Assembly (NCBI GenBank): GCA_937859895.1
Contig: CALMAV010000187.1
Coordinates: forward strand, 1 to 6,441
From: an uncultured Bryobacterales bacterium
GTDB lineage: Bacteria > Acidobacteriota > Terriglobia > Bryobacterales > Bryobacteraceae
Length of the DNA: 6,441 bases
Direction of reading: 5' to 3'
Below the pieces are notes generated by a model. That model made no database searches. It had not been told where the DNA came from and saw only the letters and a list, made by a program, of their open reading frames with translations. Shown here in pieces: positions 5,761-6,441 of the stretch. Every line of letters starts with the position of its first letter. Position 1 is the stretch's first letter. A program made the position numbers and the translations under genes.

Positions 5761-5780
5761 TATCTCTTGAGGGTAGTGGA

Positions 5781-6441
5781 TCAGCTCTCATGGCGTTTAA
5801 GGAAGTAGTTCTGACAATTGAAAAGCCGCTTGCCGGGCTGCCGCTCAATCCGCGTGTAGGTGCCATCTAATTGCTCCACCCGCGCCGTTGCTTCGTCCTC
5901 CAGATACTTTGCCAAGATGCGATCATGCAGACGTCGCACCAGCCGCTTATCTTCTATTGGAAACAGAATCTCTACCCGGCGATTTAAGTTCCGCGGCATG
6001 AAGTCAGCACTGCCCAAATAAATCAACTCCTCACCGCCGTTATGAAAGTAGTAGATTCGGCTGTGTTCCAGAAATCGCCCAATCACACTACGGACCGAAA
6101 TGGTTTCACTGACGCCCGGAACGCCAGGCCGTAATGAGCAGCCGCCGCGAACGAGCAGATCGATTCGAACCCCGACCTGAGATGCCTCATAAAGCAGCCG
6201 GATCATTCCCGGATCCTCAAGCGCGTTCATTTTCAAGATCATGTGGCCGTCACCATGCTGCCGGTGCCGCTCCATCTCCGTGTGGATCAGCCGCTCCAGA
6301 CTGGATCGCATGCTGTGCGGGGCAACGAGCAGTTTGCGGTATGACTTCTTGGCCGAGTAGCCGGTCAGATGGTTGAACAAGTCACTTACGTCAGCCCCGA
6401 TCTCTTCATTACAAGTGAAGAGGCCAAGATCGGTATAGATC
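5781..6441 (-). CDS. ppk1: Polyphosphate kinase 1, C-terminal part (5' end outside window)
   Basis: The frame is open from the right edge to TGA at 5783-5781, giving the last ~219 residues of a protein normally about 700 long. Ppk1 reversibly moves the terminal phosphate of ATP onto polyphosphate. Visible family blocks, in order: YTDLGLFTCNEEIGADVSDL, FNHLTGYS, RKLLVAP, the segment around HMILKMNALEDPGMIRLLYE, IDLLVRGGCSLRPGVPG, then RFLEHSRIYYFHNGG whose histidine corresponds by motif position to the second catalytic histidine (His592 of E. coli Ppk), and YLGSADFMPRNLNRRVEILF. These belong to the two phospholipase-D-like C-terminal domains. The first catalytic histidine lies beyond the right edge. 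No frame break is seen. The gene heads the minus-strand cluster seen here, followed by the PhoR-like kinase. Identification is secure; the true 5' end, N-terminal domains and promoter are not visible. Confidence 0.96.
   Translation of the reverse strand, partial: IYTDLGLFTCNEEIGADVSDLFNHLTGYSAKKSYRKLLVAPHSMRSSLERLIHTEMERHRQHGDGHMILKMNALEDPGMIRLLYEASQVGVRIDLLVRGGCSLRPGVPGVSETISVRSVIGRFLEHSRIYYFHNGGEELIYLGSADFMPRNLNRRVEILFPIEDKRLVRRLHDRILAKYLEDEATARVEQLDGTYTRIERQPGKRLFNCQNYFLKRHES

Overview
The window looks like chromosomal DNA from a mid-to-high GC, soil-type bacterium, most plausibly an Acidobacteriota (Terriglobia-like) species. That assignment is inference. It rests on a DUF6807 protein beside a Gfo/Idh/MocA oxidoreductase, a TatC with a long Pro/Glu-rich N-terminal extension, and a ppk1-phoR-type kinase arrangement. 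No rRNA or marker gene is present to confirm it. There are no mobile elements, tRNAs, rRNAs or CRISPR arrays, and no gene-free stretch over 100 bases. Coding density is high.

Left part (1-1318): the 3' end of a Gfo/Idh/MocA-family sugar-type oxidoreductase (plus strand) converges on a secreted DUF6807 protein (minus strand), with 14 bases between their stop codons. Both families are typical of carbohydrate catabolism in Acidobacteriota, Planctomycetota and Bacteroidota, so this end probably belongs to a sugar-utilisation locus.

Middle (1377-2995): a two-gene Tat export operon, tatA/B-like followed by tatC, is read rightward from a 58-base divergent intergenic region shared with the DUF6807 gene. 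The TatA-type protein mixes TatA and TatB hallmarks. No second TatA/B gene is in the window, so it may serve both roles. TatC carries an unusual ~104-residue N-terminal extension with eight consecutive prolines and an acidic cluster, plus a seventh hydrophobic segment at the C-terminus.

Right part (3036-6441, all minus strand; transcription order is right to left): the C-terminal third of polyphosphate kinase (ppk1), a PhoR-like membrane histidine kinase with HAMP-like, PAS and HisKA/HATPase domains, a small N-terminally anchored or exported antibiotic-biosynthesis-monooxygenase (ABM) domain protein, and a ROK-family kinase of the polyphosphate-glucokinase type. Together they suggest a phosphate/polyphosphate module: Ppk1 makes polyphosphate, PhoR reports phosphate status, and the ROK kinase could spend polyphosphate on glucose phosphorylation. 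The ABM protein is the member without an obvious role. Whether all four genes share one transcript is not certain: there are 73-96 base gaps, a weak terminator-like hairpin after phoR, and a GC-rich inverted repeat before the ROK gene.
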